DNA of 9,437 nucleotides from Flavobacteriales bacterium (GTDB taxonomy: Bacteria > Bacteroidota > Bacteroidia > Flavobacteriales_D > Sanyastnellaceae), in the NCBI GenBank assembly GCA_015663855.1, contig DQRJ01000085.1, positions 1 through 9,437 on the forward strand, read 5' to 3'. Positions 1-6,653 of this stretch are shown piece after piece. Each line of letters starts with the position of its first letter. Within the stretch, counting starts at the first letter, position 1. The notes beneath the pieces are model-generated. The model was given only the letters and a program-made list of their open reading frames with translations. It searched no databases and was not told where the DNA came from. A program made the translations under genes and the position numbers.

Positions 1-468
1 ATCGAGAGAAGAATGAGCCGATCAACTATCGGTTTTAAGAGTGGAGGGTCTAAGCAGACAGAAGAAAATATTCTATCATTTATCGCTCCAGCCGATTTGA
101 GAACTTTCGGGTTAATTCCTGAACTTGTGGGAAGATTTCCTGTGCTGACTCATCTAAACACTCTTGATGCTAACGCGCTTCGGAGAATACTCACAGAACC
201 TAAAAATGCTATTATAAAGCAGTATGTTTACCTGTTTGAGTTAGACGGGATTGCTCTAAAATTTAAGGCTGACGCACTAAATTGGATTGTGGAGCAAGCT
301 TTAGAATACAAGCTAGGAGCTCGTGGATTAAGAGGAATTCTTGAGACACTATTGACTGATGCTATGTTCGAGATGCCTGGAACTGATGTAAAGGAATTAG
401 TCGTGGATAAAAAATATTGCGTAGGAAAAAAGGGGCTAACTCCTAATAAAGGATTGAAAGTTGCTTGA
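1..468 (+). CDS. clpX: ClpX, ATP-dependent Clp protease unfoldase subunit, C-terminal part (5' truncated by window edge)
   Basis: ClpX is the hexameric AAA+ unfoldase that feeds substrates into ClpP in the cytoplasm. The frame is open from base 1 (I-E-R-R before the first Met at base 13), so that Met is internal and about 250 N-terminal residues, including the zinc domain and Walker A/B, lie outside the window. What remains is the end of the large AAA+ domain and the small domain. FGLIPELVGR carries the arginine-finger Arg (E. coli R307 equivalent), LTEPKNAIIKQY starts the small domain, and YKLGARGLRGI holds the sensor-2 Arg (E. coli R370 equivalent). The gene closes with MFEMPG and a short basic tail, as is usual for the family, and ends in TGA. 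The wording is closest to what I remember of Bacteroidota ClpX. mutS follows on the same strand after 109 bp. Identity is very secure; only the missing N-terminus cannot be checked. Confidence 0.96.
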   Translation: MERRMSRSTIGFKSGGSKQTEENILSFIAPADLRTFGLIPELVGRFPVLTHLNTLDANALRRILTEPKNAIIKQYVYLFELDGIALKFKADALNWIVEQALEYKLGARGLRGILETLLTDAMFEMPGTDVKELVVDKKYCVGKKGLTPNKGLKVA

Positions 469-493
469 GTAAAGCACTCCGAATGTTTGTCAG

Positions 494-521
494 TTGTGGA
501 CAATCAAGCTTGAATGGATTC
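494..521. repeat. Three adjacent 10-bp inverted repeats in the clpX-mutS spacer
   Basis: Three 10-bp units follow each other: TTGTggACAA (494-503), the perfect palindrome TCAAGCTTGA (504-513) and GAATggATTC (512-521). The first also forms the right arm of a possible 5-bp stem, TTGTC (487-491) with GACAA (499-503) around a 7-base loop. On the minus strand, 503-495 reads TTGTCCACA, which differs at one position from the E. coli-type DnaA box. The region lies about 60-80 bp before the mutS start, so an operator is conceivable. No T-run follows, so it is not an intrinsic terminator. Short palindromes also arise by chance. Confidence 0.3.
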
Positions 522-556
522 GGGTAGATAAGGATATACTTGTTAATTTGGTCTTC

Positions 557-562
557 TATAAT
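557..562 (+). promoter_or_regulatory. Possible -10 element upstream of mutS
   Basis: TATAAT matches the sigma-70 -10 consensus exactly and sits 15 bases before the GTG of mutS. No convincing -35 hexamer is found at 16-18 bp spacing, and the Bacteroides-type TAnnTTTG box is absent. The surrounding bases are very AT-rich, with the palindrome ATTAATTAAT at 561-570, so a chance match is possible. Confidence 0.25.
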
Positions 563-570
563 TAATTAAT

Positions 571-575
571 AGGAG
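571..575 (+). promoter_or_regulatory. Shine-Dalgarno-like AGGAG before mutS
   Basis: AGGAG ends only two bases before the GTG at 578, closer than the usual 5-9 base spacing. It is still the clearest Shine-Dalgarno-like site before any start in this window. It matters for start choice because the next in-frame ATG (602) would drop the conserved KVTPL residues. Confidence 0.45.
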
Positions 576-577
576 AC

Positions 578-3241
578 GTGGCAGGTAAGGTTACACCTTT
601 GATGAAGCAGTATAATAGTATTAAGGTGAAACATCCTGATACGATTCTGCTTTTCCGTGTCGGAGATTTCTACGAAACCTTCGGTGAAGACGCTGTTGTG
701 GCGGCCGGGGTGCTTAATATTATTCTTGCTAAGCGTGGTAATGGCAGTGCCTCTGAGATTGAGCTTGCTGGATTTCCATATCATTCATTAGACAACTACT
801 TGCCGAAACTTGTGAGAGCTGGGCTTAAAGTGGCTGTGTGTGATCAACTTGAAGACCCTAAGCAAGCAAAGGGGTTAGTAAAGCGTGGAGTTACCGAGCT
901 TGTGACTCCTGGGGTGGTGATGCACGACCAGGTTTTGAAATCGAAGCAGAATCATTATTTAGCGGCTTTGCATTGGACTCGCAAGGGTTGTGGAGTAGCG
1001 TTTCTTGACATTTCGACGGGTGAATTTATGGCTGCGGAGGGGGATTCTGAATGGATAGACAGGCTTTTAAAGAGTCTTAATCCGAAGGAGTGGGTATGCC
1101 AAAAACAACACGAAAGCGATTTAATTTCTCTTTTCGGTGATGATACTCCTCGATCCAAGTTAGATGATTGGGTTTTTTCCGAAGAATATGCTGAGGAGAA
1201 ATTACATGGACAATTTGGGACTTCGTCGTTGAAAGGATTTGGGCTGAATGATGCGCCATTAGCAAAAGTGGCAGCGGGGGTTATTTTAGAATACCTCGCG
1301 TTTACGCATCACACAAAACTTGGACATTTACAGGGTGTAAAGCGATTACGAGAGGGTGACGGGATGTGGCTTGATCGATTTACTGTGAGGAACTTGGAAA
1401 TAATTCATCCATCTCATCCTGATGGAGTATCACTTTCACACTGTATTGACAGGACCTCTACTCCAATGGGAGCGAGAATGTTAAGGCGTTGGTTAGTGAT
1501 GCCTTTAACGGATGTCGAAGCTATTGAAGCACGGCATAATGCCGTTAGCTCTCTCTCTGAGGGAGAAGAATTGCATGGTCAATTGAAATCGATTCTGGGT
1601 GGAGTTGGAGATTTGGAGAGACTTGCTTCGAAAGCAAGTTCTGCGAGAATTAACCCTCGTGAGCTTGTACAACTCAGACGAGGTCTTGAAGCTGTGATAT
1701 CCGTAGCTGAAGCGGTAGCTGGAGAAGAAGCGTTAATACCTATGCTTGAGAGGTTATCTCCTTGCGATAAATTACTAGATAGACTACAAAGCGAACTTGA
1801 AGACGAAGCACCAAACCAAGTAGGTAAAGGGGCTGTCATCAAGGCAGGGGTGAGTGTTGAGTTAGATGAAGTGAGGAGTTTGGCCTTTGAAAGTGATATT
1901 GCTCTTGAGGTAATCAGAAAAAGGGAGGTCGAGAACACCGGTATCAGTTCTCTGAAAATTGGATTTAATAATGTTTTCGGATACTATCTCGAAGTTAGAC
2001 ATTCTCATAAAGACAAGGTTCCCGAAGAGTGGATTCGCAAGCAGACTCTTACTCAGGCGGAGAGATACATCACTGAAGAGCTTAAAATTCTTGAAACGAA
2101 GATTCTCGATGCGAAGGATAAAGCACTTTCTATTGAGCAAGGTTTATATGAAAGTCTTGTGGCAGAAACTGTGAAGAATACTAATGAGTTAATCGAGAAT
2201 GCCCGAGCTATGGGTGAGATTGATGTTCTTTCTAGTTTCGCAGAAATTGCTGTTGAGTTTGGATATACTAGGCCTCGAATGAAAAAGGAGGCAGGAATTC
2301 AAATTGTGGAAGGAAGACATCCCGTAATCGAGCGCCAACTGCCAATTGGTGAGAGTTACATCTCGAATGATGTTACCCTTCATCCAGATAAAGCCCAAAT
2401 TATTATGGTAACCGGGCCAAACATGTCTGGTAAAAGTGCACTTCTAAGGCAGACAGCTTTAATATGCCTTATGGCGCAAAGTGGCGGATTCGTCCCTGCG
2501 AGGAGTGCAGAGCTTGGGATTTTGGACAGGATATTCACTCGAGTAGGAGCCTCGGACAATATATCTTCGGGTGAATCTACGTTTATGGTAGAAATGAATG
2601 AGACCGCCGCGATTCTAAATAACATCACCGACCGGAGTTTAGTTCTACTTGACGAAATAGGTCGAGGAACTAGTACTTACGACGGTGTGAGCATAGCATG
2701 GTCGATTGCGGAACATCTACACAACTCCGACAACCTTCGACCCCTCACCTTATTCGCGACGCACTATCACGAGCTGAACGAAATGCACGACTCCTTCCCG
2801 CGCATCCTGAATTTTAACGTAAGCGTTAAAGAAGTCGGAGGGAAAATCGTATTTCTAAGGAAGCTCGTGCCTGGAGGGTCTAACCACAGCTTCGGAATTC
2901 ACGTAGCGAAACTTGCCGGAATGCCTAGGAGTTTAGTACGTCGAGCTGAAGAAGTTTTAATCGAGCTTGAATCTCATAGAACGGACAGTTCCAAGTCTAG
3001 CAAAGGCGGCAAGAAGACATCTAATTCACCCAGAGTTGACCCTGTAAAGCTCCCGTCTGCACAAAAGTCCCAAGAAGCCTCAATAGTTCAGGAAGGCGTT
3101 CAAATGAGCTTTTTCAAATTAGACGACCCCGCACTTGAAGACGTAAGAGATAGATTGCTCGATCTTGAAATCGACACACTCACGCCATTAGACGCACTTC
3201 TAAAGCTACACGAAATAAGGAAGGTTGTAGGCGGGAAATAA
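578..3241 (+). CDS. mutS: MutS, DNA mismatch repair ATPase
   Basis: This protein recognises base mismatches and small loops and recruits MutL; it works as a clamp-like dimer on DNA. At 887 residues it is a normal MutS1 length. The mismatch-reading F-x-E motif is in VGDFYETF (F31, E33), which excludes MutS2. Connector, lever and clamp domains follow to about residue 565. The ATPase domain has Walker A GPNMSGKS (613-620), the DNISSGESTFMVEMNE signature and Walker B LLDEIGRG (D692, E693). After a Ser/Lys-rich linker (about 800-835), QMSFF (842-846) fits a beta-clamp binding motif, and a helical C-terminal tail follows. The GTG start is chosen because it keeps KVTPLMKQY, conserved in Bacteroidota MutS; an in-frame TAA at 563-565 blocks any long extension. 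Synonymous codons ending in C become clearly more frequent in roughly the last 540 bases, although the protein is continuous and intact. It converges with ald across 34 bp. Confidence 0.98.
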   Translation: MAGKVTPLMKQYNSIKVKHPDTILLFRVGDFYETFGEDAVVAAGVLNIILAKRGNGSASEIELAGFPYHSLDNYLPKLVRAGLKVAVCDQLEDPKQAKGLVKRGVTELVTPGVVMHDQVLKSKQNHYLAALHWTRKGCGVAFLDISTGEFMAAEGDSEWIDRLLKSLNPKEWVCQKQHESDLISLFGDDTPRSKLDDWVFSEEYAEEKLHGQFGTSSLKGFGLNDAPLAKVAAGVILEYLAFTHHTKLGHLQGVKRLREGDGMWLDRFTVRNLEIIHPSHPDGVSLSHCIDRTSTPMGARMLRRWLVMPLTDVEAIEARHNAVSSLSEGEELHGQLKSILGGVGDLERLASKASSARINPRELVQLRRGLEAVISVAEAVAGEEALIPMLERLSPCDKLLDRLQSELEDEAPNQVGKGAVIKAGVSVELDEVRSLAFESDIALEVIRKREVENTGISSLKIGFNNVFGYYLEVRHSHKDKVPEEWIRKQTLTQAERYITEELKILETKILDAKDKALSIEQGLYESLVAETVKNTNELIENARAMGEIDVLSSFAEIAVEFGYTRPRMKKEAGIQIVEGRHPVIERQLPIGESYISNDVTLHPDKAQIIMVTGPNMSGKSALLRQTALICLMAQSGGFVPARSAELGILDRIFTRVGASDNISSGESTFMVEMNETAAILNNITDRSLVLLDEIGRGTSTYDGVSIAWSIAEHLHNSDNLRPLTLFATHYHELNEMHDSFPRILNFNVSVKEVGGKIVFLRKLVPGGSNHSFGIHVAKLAGMPRSLVRRAEEVLIELESHRTDSSKSSKGGKKTSNSPRVDPVKLPSAQKSQEASIVQEGVQMSFFKLDDPALEDVRDRLLDLEIDTLTPLDALLKLHEIRKVVGGK

Positions 3242-3275
3242 ACCCACCTCTTAATTAAACGCTCGACACTTTCTA

Positions 3276-4493
3276 TTAGTAAGACGCAAGCAGTAAGTCC
3301 AAATCTTTATACGGCAACCCCCTTTCCTCTGCCACTCCGCGATTTGTGATCACCCCTTTGTACATGTAAACTCCGGAGCGTACAATATTCGCCATTCTTA
3401 TCGAAGTTGAAACCCCTCCATCAGAAGCGATACTCAAAAGCAAAGGGGCAATAATATTACTCAAAGCCTGGCTTGCAGTTCCTGAAACGATTGAAGCGAT
3501 ATTCGGGACACAGTAATGAATAACACCGTTTTCCACGAACGTCGGACATTCATGACTAGTGATTCTCGAAGTTTCAAAGCACCCTCCTGTGTCAATGCAA
3601 ACGTCAATAATCACTGAGCCATCTTTCATTGAGCTGACCATGGATTCGCTAACTACCATAGGAGCTCTTTGTCCGTCCCCTTTTATCGATCCTATTGCAA
3701 CATCAGCTGTCTTGAGGGCTTCGTTTAATACTGAGGGCTGCAATGTTGAAGTCCAAACCCGAGCTCCCAAACTTTGCTGAATTCTCACCAATCTATGTGG
3801 TCTATTATCGAAAATTTTCACCTGGGCACCTAAACCCATTGCCGCTCTTGCAGCGAATTCACCTACCGTTCCCGCTCCTAAAATCACTACTTCACTAGGC
3901 CTAACTCCACTAATCCCACCTAACATCATACCACGACCTTTCTCACCTGACAATAAATCTCCTGCCGTAATAATACTGACGTTTCCTGCTATCTCACCCA
4001 TAGCACGGACGAGAGGATAAAGACCATTTTTATTTTTGATGTAATCCCAAGCGATACAAGTAGTCTTTTTTTTGCTTAATAACCCAAGCAACTTATCGTT
4101 CTGAACACTCAATTGAATTGCACTCACTAATGTCGCGCCCACACCCATCATCCTCACCTCTTCCATTGAAGGCGGTCCCACTTTTAAAACAAGACTCGAC
4201 TGAAACACGTCTTTCCTATCATGAGTAATCCTAGCTCCCGATTCACTGTATTCAATATCTGTAAAGTGAGAGTCATTTCCAGCATTCGATTCTACTACGA
4301 CTTGGTGGCCGTGAGCTACAAGTAATGCAACGGCTTCTGGAACAAGTGCAACACGTTTTTCCTGAAGACTCGTCTCCTTAGGGATGCCAATAAGCAAATC
4401 CGATTGCCCAGCTAATACTTGAAGCAACTCTTCTTGTGGCAATAGTGCTGCTGCTTTAGCTAGAGCTTTAATGTCTTTACGTGCTGTATCCAT
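3276..4493 (-). CDS. ald: Alanine dehydrogenase / transhydrogenase-alpha family protein
   Basis: The AlaDH/PntA family binds NAD(P)(H). Alanine dehydrogenases convert L-alanine to pyruvate and ammonia, and Bacteroidota homologues of this 400-residue type are usually annotated that way. The N-terminal substrate domain shows IGIPKETSLQEKRV (R47 equivalent to the substrate Arg) and VLKVGPP (K104). The Rossmann domain has VVILGAGTVG (GxGxxG at 206-211) followed by acidic D229. IDTGGCFE (D301-E307) matches the AlaDH signature containing the catalytic Asp. The catalytic His of classical AlaDH (LHLA) is replaced by Gln at 127 in SAIQLS, so the exact reaction is uncertain. About 30 extra residues precede the first strand, and no signal peptide is seen. 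It is the last gene of the porX-tsaE-ald cluster, 41 bp after tsaE, with no Shine-Dalgarno before its ATG. Family is certain; substrate is inferred. Confidence 0.9.
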   Translation of the reverse strand: MDTARKDIKALAKAAALLPQEELLQVLAGQSDLLIGIPKETSLQEKRVALVPEAVALLVAHGHQVVVESNAGNDSHFTDIEYSESGARITHDRKDVFQSSLVLKVGPPSMEEVRMMGVGATLVSAIQLSVQNDKLLGLLSKKKTTCIAWDYIKNKNGLYPLVRAMGEIAGNVSIITAGDLLSGEKGRGMMLGGISGVRPSEVVILGAGTVGEFAARAAMGLGAQVKIFDNRPHRLVRIQQSLGARVWTSTLQPSVLNEALKTADVAIGSIKGDGQRAPMVVSESMVSSMKDGSVIIDVCIDTGGCFETSRITSHECPTFVENGVIHYCVPNIASIVSGTASQALSNIIAPLLLSIASDGGVSTSIRMANIVRSGVYMYKGVITNRGVAEERGLPYKDLDLLLASY

Positions 4494-4501
4494 GCTGAGT
4501 G

Positions 4502-4507
4502 ATTATA
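4502..4507 (-). promoter_or_regulatory. TATAAT box 8 bases before the ald start codon
   Basis: On the minus strand TATAAT is followed by eight bases and then the ATG of ald at 4493. Used as a -10 box, it would put the transcript start on or beside the ATG, giving a leaderless mRNA; no Shine-Dalgarno is present here. I see no good -35 partner. It would be a second promoter inside the tsaE-ald gap. A chance match in an AT-rich gap is possible. Confidence 0.22.
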
Positions 4508-4534
4508 AGGGTGAAATTAACACTTTACACTTTC

Positions 4535-4981
4535 CTAAACGGTTTTTGGGCCTCTCAAACTTAATTTTCTTTCACCTTCAATAGAAGTTCTTTCAATTTT
4601 CAAAATCCAAATATCATCTGGTAAATTATCAGCTATCTTTTCTGGCCACTCTAAAAAGGTCAAACCTTTACCCTCAAATAATTCAAATACTCCCACTTCT
4701 TCGGCCTCTTCCTCATCTGATAATCTGTACAGATCTACGTGATTAACCACCCGTGTTTCGCCTGAACAACTATACACATTTATCAGCCCGAAGGTCGGAC
4801 TCGTCACATCGTCTTTTACTCCAAGAGCTGAGCAAATTTCTTTGATTAGAGTAGTTTTACCAGCACCCATTTGGCCTTTAAAAGCAATCACCCCATGAGT
4901 AGGCAAGATCTCTGCCAACTCAATAGCTACACTTCTTAAACCCTCCAAATTGAATCCGGAATGTTCGTATTTAGTGATCAT
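4535..4981 (-). CDS. tsaE: TsaE, ATPase of tRNA threonylcarbamoyladenosine (t6A) synthesis
   Basis: TsaE is the small P-loop ATPase that works with TsaB and TsaD to place the t6A modification on A37 of tRNAs reading ANN codons. At 148 residues it is family length. Walker A is GQMGAGKTT (36-44). The family block VTSPTFGLINVY (59-70) follows, then VNHVDLYRL (79-87) and the Walker-B-like LTFLEWPEK (107-115). The ATG at 4981 is the only sensible start: it shares its A with the TAA stop of porX (TAATG), so translation is probably coupled. A weak purine run AAGAAG lies within the porX end, 6 bases upstream. tsaB and tsaD are not in the window. Identity is secure. Confidence 0.96.
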   Translation of the reverse strand: MITKYEHSGFNLEGLRSVAIELAEILPTHGVIAFKGQMGAGKTTLIKEICSALGVKDDVTSPTFGLINVYSCSGETRVVNHVDLYRLSDEEEAEEVGVFELFEGKGLTFLEWPEKIADNLPDDIWILKIERTSIEGERKLSLRGPKTV

Positions 4982-4983
4982 TA
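4979..4983 (-). other. TAATG stop-start overlap between porX and tsaE
   Basis: Read on the minus strand, the porX stop TAA (4983-4981) and the tsaE start ATG (4981-4979) share one base. Such overlaps usually indicate translational coupling, so both proteins are expected from one mRNA. This is seen directly; coupling is the inference. Confidence 0.8.
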
Positions 4984-6555
4984 TGACTTCTTGGAATCGA
5001 GAACCGCAAATGGCACAATAACCTCTTCTAAGCTCACTCCACCATGCTGAAAGGTATCCTTAAAATACTTCACGAATTGATGGTAGTTGTTCGGGTAAAC
5101 GAAGAAATCCCGTTCTTTTGCGAATACGTAACCGCTACTAACACTCGATTTAGGCAGACCTATTTTTTCGGGATCGACTGCCTCCATGACTTCCTTTGCA
5201 TCGTACCCCAAATTCTTTCCCACTTTATATCGCAGGTTACTATTCGTACTTCTGTCTCCTCTAACCTTTACATCGTTATTAACTCTTATAGTTCCGTGGT
5301 CTGTCGTAATTATTACTCTTCCCCCGGCTTCGCTCATCCGCTCGAACATTTCTCTCAATGTACTGTGCTCGAACCAAGTCAAGGTCAATGACCTGTATGC
5401 CGCCTCATCATCGGCTAGCTCTTTTATAACTTCCATGTCCGTTCTCGCGTGGCTTAGCATATCCACAAAATTATAGACTATTGTAGTCAGAGTCTCACCT
5501 TTTGTTTGGTGGAACTGATCTAACAATTTCTTTCCCGCCGCGAGATTTGCGACCTTGTGATAGCTAGTCCTCCCTTCGACTCCCATCCTATCTAAAAGCT
5601 TCCCAAGTAACTCCGCCTCGTACTTATTCTTCGACCCTTCCTCATCTTCTGAAGTCCACCAATTAGGGTACAACCGCTGAATGTCCGCTGGCATCATCCC
5701 AGAGAAGAGTGCATTTCGAGCATATTGAGTCGCCGTAGGTAAAATACTCATGTACGCTTCATCTCGAACCACTCTAAACATGTCCTTCAACAGGGGTTCA
5801 ATGGCACGCCACTGATCCAATCTCAAGTTATCTATTACGACAAGAAAAACCTGCTTCCCATTTGCCGATTCTAAAATCTCAGGAAGTTTGTTTGGCAGTA
5901 CTCTATGAGAAAGTATAGGAACATCACTATTCCCATCTCCTGCCTCAATCCAATTCTGGTAGTTCTCATCGACGAACTTGCCGAACTGTCTATTCGCATC
6001 CTCAAATTGCATTCCCAAAACGTCTTGCATACTGTCGTCCTCCGACTTCTCCAGCTCTAATGTCCAATGCACTAACCTTCCATACACATCATACCAATCC
6101 TCAACATCCATACGCCCCATAAGTTTCATCCCCAACTCTCTAAACTCACGCTGATAGTCAATCATCACCTTCTCACTCACTAATCTTTGTGAGTCGAGGC
6201 ACTTTTTCACAGCGAGCAGAATTTGGTTTGGATTCACAGGCTTAATCAGATAATCACTGATCTTCGACCCGATCGCCTCCTCCATAATATGCTCCTCCTC
6301 ACTCTTCGTAATCATGATAACCGGCAGATGCGGCCTCATTTCCTTAATCCGCTGAAGAGTTTCAATACCATTTATTCCCGGCATATTTTCATCAAGGAAG
6401 ACCAAATCAAATATTTCTGTCTCCACCACCTCCAGCGCCTCAACACCACTATTTACTGGTGTAACTGTAAATCCTTTCCCTTCCAGAAAAATAATATGGG
6501 GCTTGAGCATGTCAATTTCGTCATCTGCCCAGAGTATATGAGGTTGTCTCGTCAT
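4981..6555 (-). CDS. porX: PorX-type response regulator with PglZ / alkaline-phosphatase-superfamily output domain
   Basis: PorX, working with the histidine kinase PorY, controls expression and function of the type IX secretion system in Bacteroidota; its C-terminal domain is a zinc-dependent phosphatase/phosphodiesterase reported to act on oligonucleotides. Residues 5-120 are a receiver domain with acidic pocket D11/D12, phospho-acceptor D55 (FLDENMPG), T83 and K104-P105. A helical linker (about 121-215) precedes the alkaline-phosphatase-like fold: VVIDNLRLDQW (D241, D246), LPTATQYARN with the nucleophile Thr (T273 or T275), NFVDMLSHAR, ITTDHGT and a C-terminal QHGG, the expected metal ligands. 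All sites look intact, so activity is plausible. I start at the ATG at 6555 (524 residues) because homologues begin just before ILWADDEID; a TTG at 6576 would add seven residues. It leads the porX-tsaE-ald cluster and diverges from an HD hydrolase. No T9SS structural gene is in view. Confidence 0.93.
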   Translation of the reverse strand: MTRQPHILWADDEIDMLKPHIIFLEGKGFTVTPVNSGVEALEVVETEIFDLVFLDENMPGINGIETLQRIKEMRPHLPVIMITKSEEEHIMEEAIGSKISDYLIKPVNPNQILLAVKKCLDSQRLVSEKVMIDYQREFRELGMKLMGRMDVEDWYDVYGRLVHWTLELEKSEDDSMQDVLGMQFEDANRQFGKFVDENYQNWIEAGDGNSDVPILSHRVLPNKLPEILESANGKQVFLVVIDNLRLDQWRAIEPLLKDMFRVVRDEAYMSILPTATQYARNALFSGMMPADIQRLYPNWWTSEDEEGSKNKYEAELLGKLLDRMGVEGRTSYHKVANLAAGKKLLDQFHQTKGETLTTIVYNFVDMLSHARTDMEVIKELADDEAAYRSLTLTWFEHSTLREMFERMSEAGGRVIITTDHGTIRVNNDVKVRGDRSTNSNLRYKVGKNLGYDAKEVMEAVDPEKIGLPKSSVSSGYVFAKERDFFVYPNNYHQFVKYFKDTFQHGGVSLEEVIVPFAVLDSKKS

Positions 6556-6653
6556 GTGCTTAAGTATATTGCGCAAAGAAACATCAACGTACGCGATAAG
6601 GTTATTAGTATTTACTTATTTCTTTATTCGCTTTGTAATAGCTTCGGTTTTTC
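6556..6653. promoter_or_regulatory. Divergent spacer between porX and the HD hydrolase gene
   Basis: This 98-bp AT-rich gap must hold the promoters of both flanking genes, which point away from each other. On the plus strand a weak TAATAG (6636-6641) lies 12 bases before the HD ATG. On the minus strand TATACT lies next to the porX ATG. I find no strong Bacteroides-type TAnnTTTG box, no Shine-Dalgarno and no long palindrome. Placement as a promoter region is inferred from gene orientation only. Confidence 0.5.
6563..6568 (-). promoter_or_regulatory. TATACT box 7 bases before the porX start codon
   Basis: On the minus strand TATACT is followed by seven bases and then the ATG at 6555, the spacing expected for a leaderless transcript. 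No Shine-Dalgarno is present. No clear -35 is found at 17 bp, although TTGATG lies 13 bp upstream. If real, this would be the promoter of the porX-tsaE-ald cluster, inside the divergent spacer shared with the HD gene. Confidence 0.25.

Noticed and set aside
13..468. Met at base 13 as the start of a small independent gene
   Set aside because: The frame is open to base 1 and the preceding residues IERR continue the ClpX alignment, so the Met is internal.
228..503. Minus-strand reading frame of 91 codons opposite clpX
   Set aside because: It lies opposite conserved clpX codons, has no recognisable motif and no start signal; it is a shadow frame.
494..503. Replication origin based on a DnaA-box-like site
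   Set aside because: Only one box is seen, with no cluster, no AT-rich unwinding repeat set and no dnaA or dnaN nearby.
1579..1938. Minus-strand frame of 119 codons opposite mutS
   Set aside because: Serine/leucine-rich low-complexity translation of the mutS complement, without homology I recognise.
2600..3290. Replication terminus / dif site near the skew change in mutS
   Set aside because: I found no XerC/XerD-like 28-bp site in or near the mutS-ald gap, and a skew change over a few hundred bases in one gene is not enough.
5044..5476. Two overlapping plus-strand frames (115 and 96 codons) opposite porX
   Set aside because: Both lie opposite conserved phosphatase motifs and show no family features.
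6556..6576. TTG start giving porX seven more residues
   Set aside because: Homologues begin just before ILWADDEID; the ATG at 6555 fits and a -10-like box overlaps the extension.
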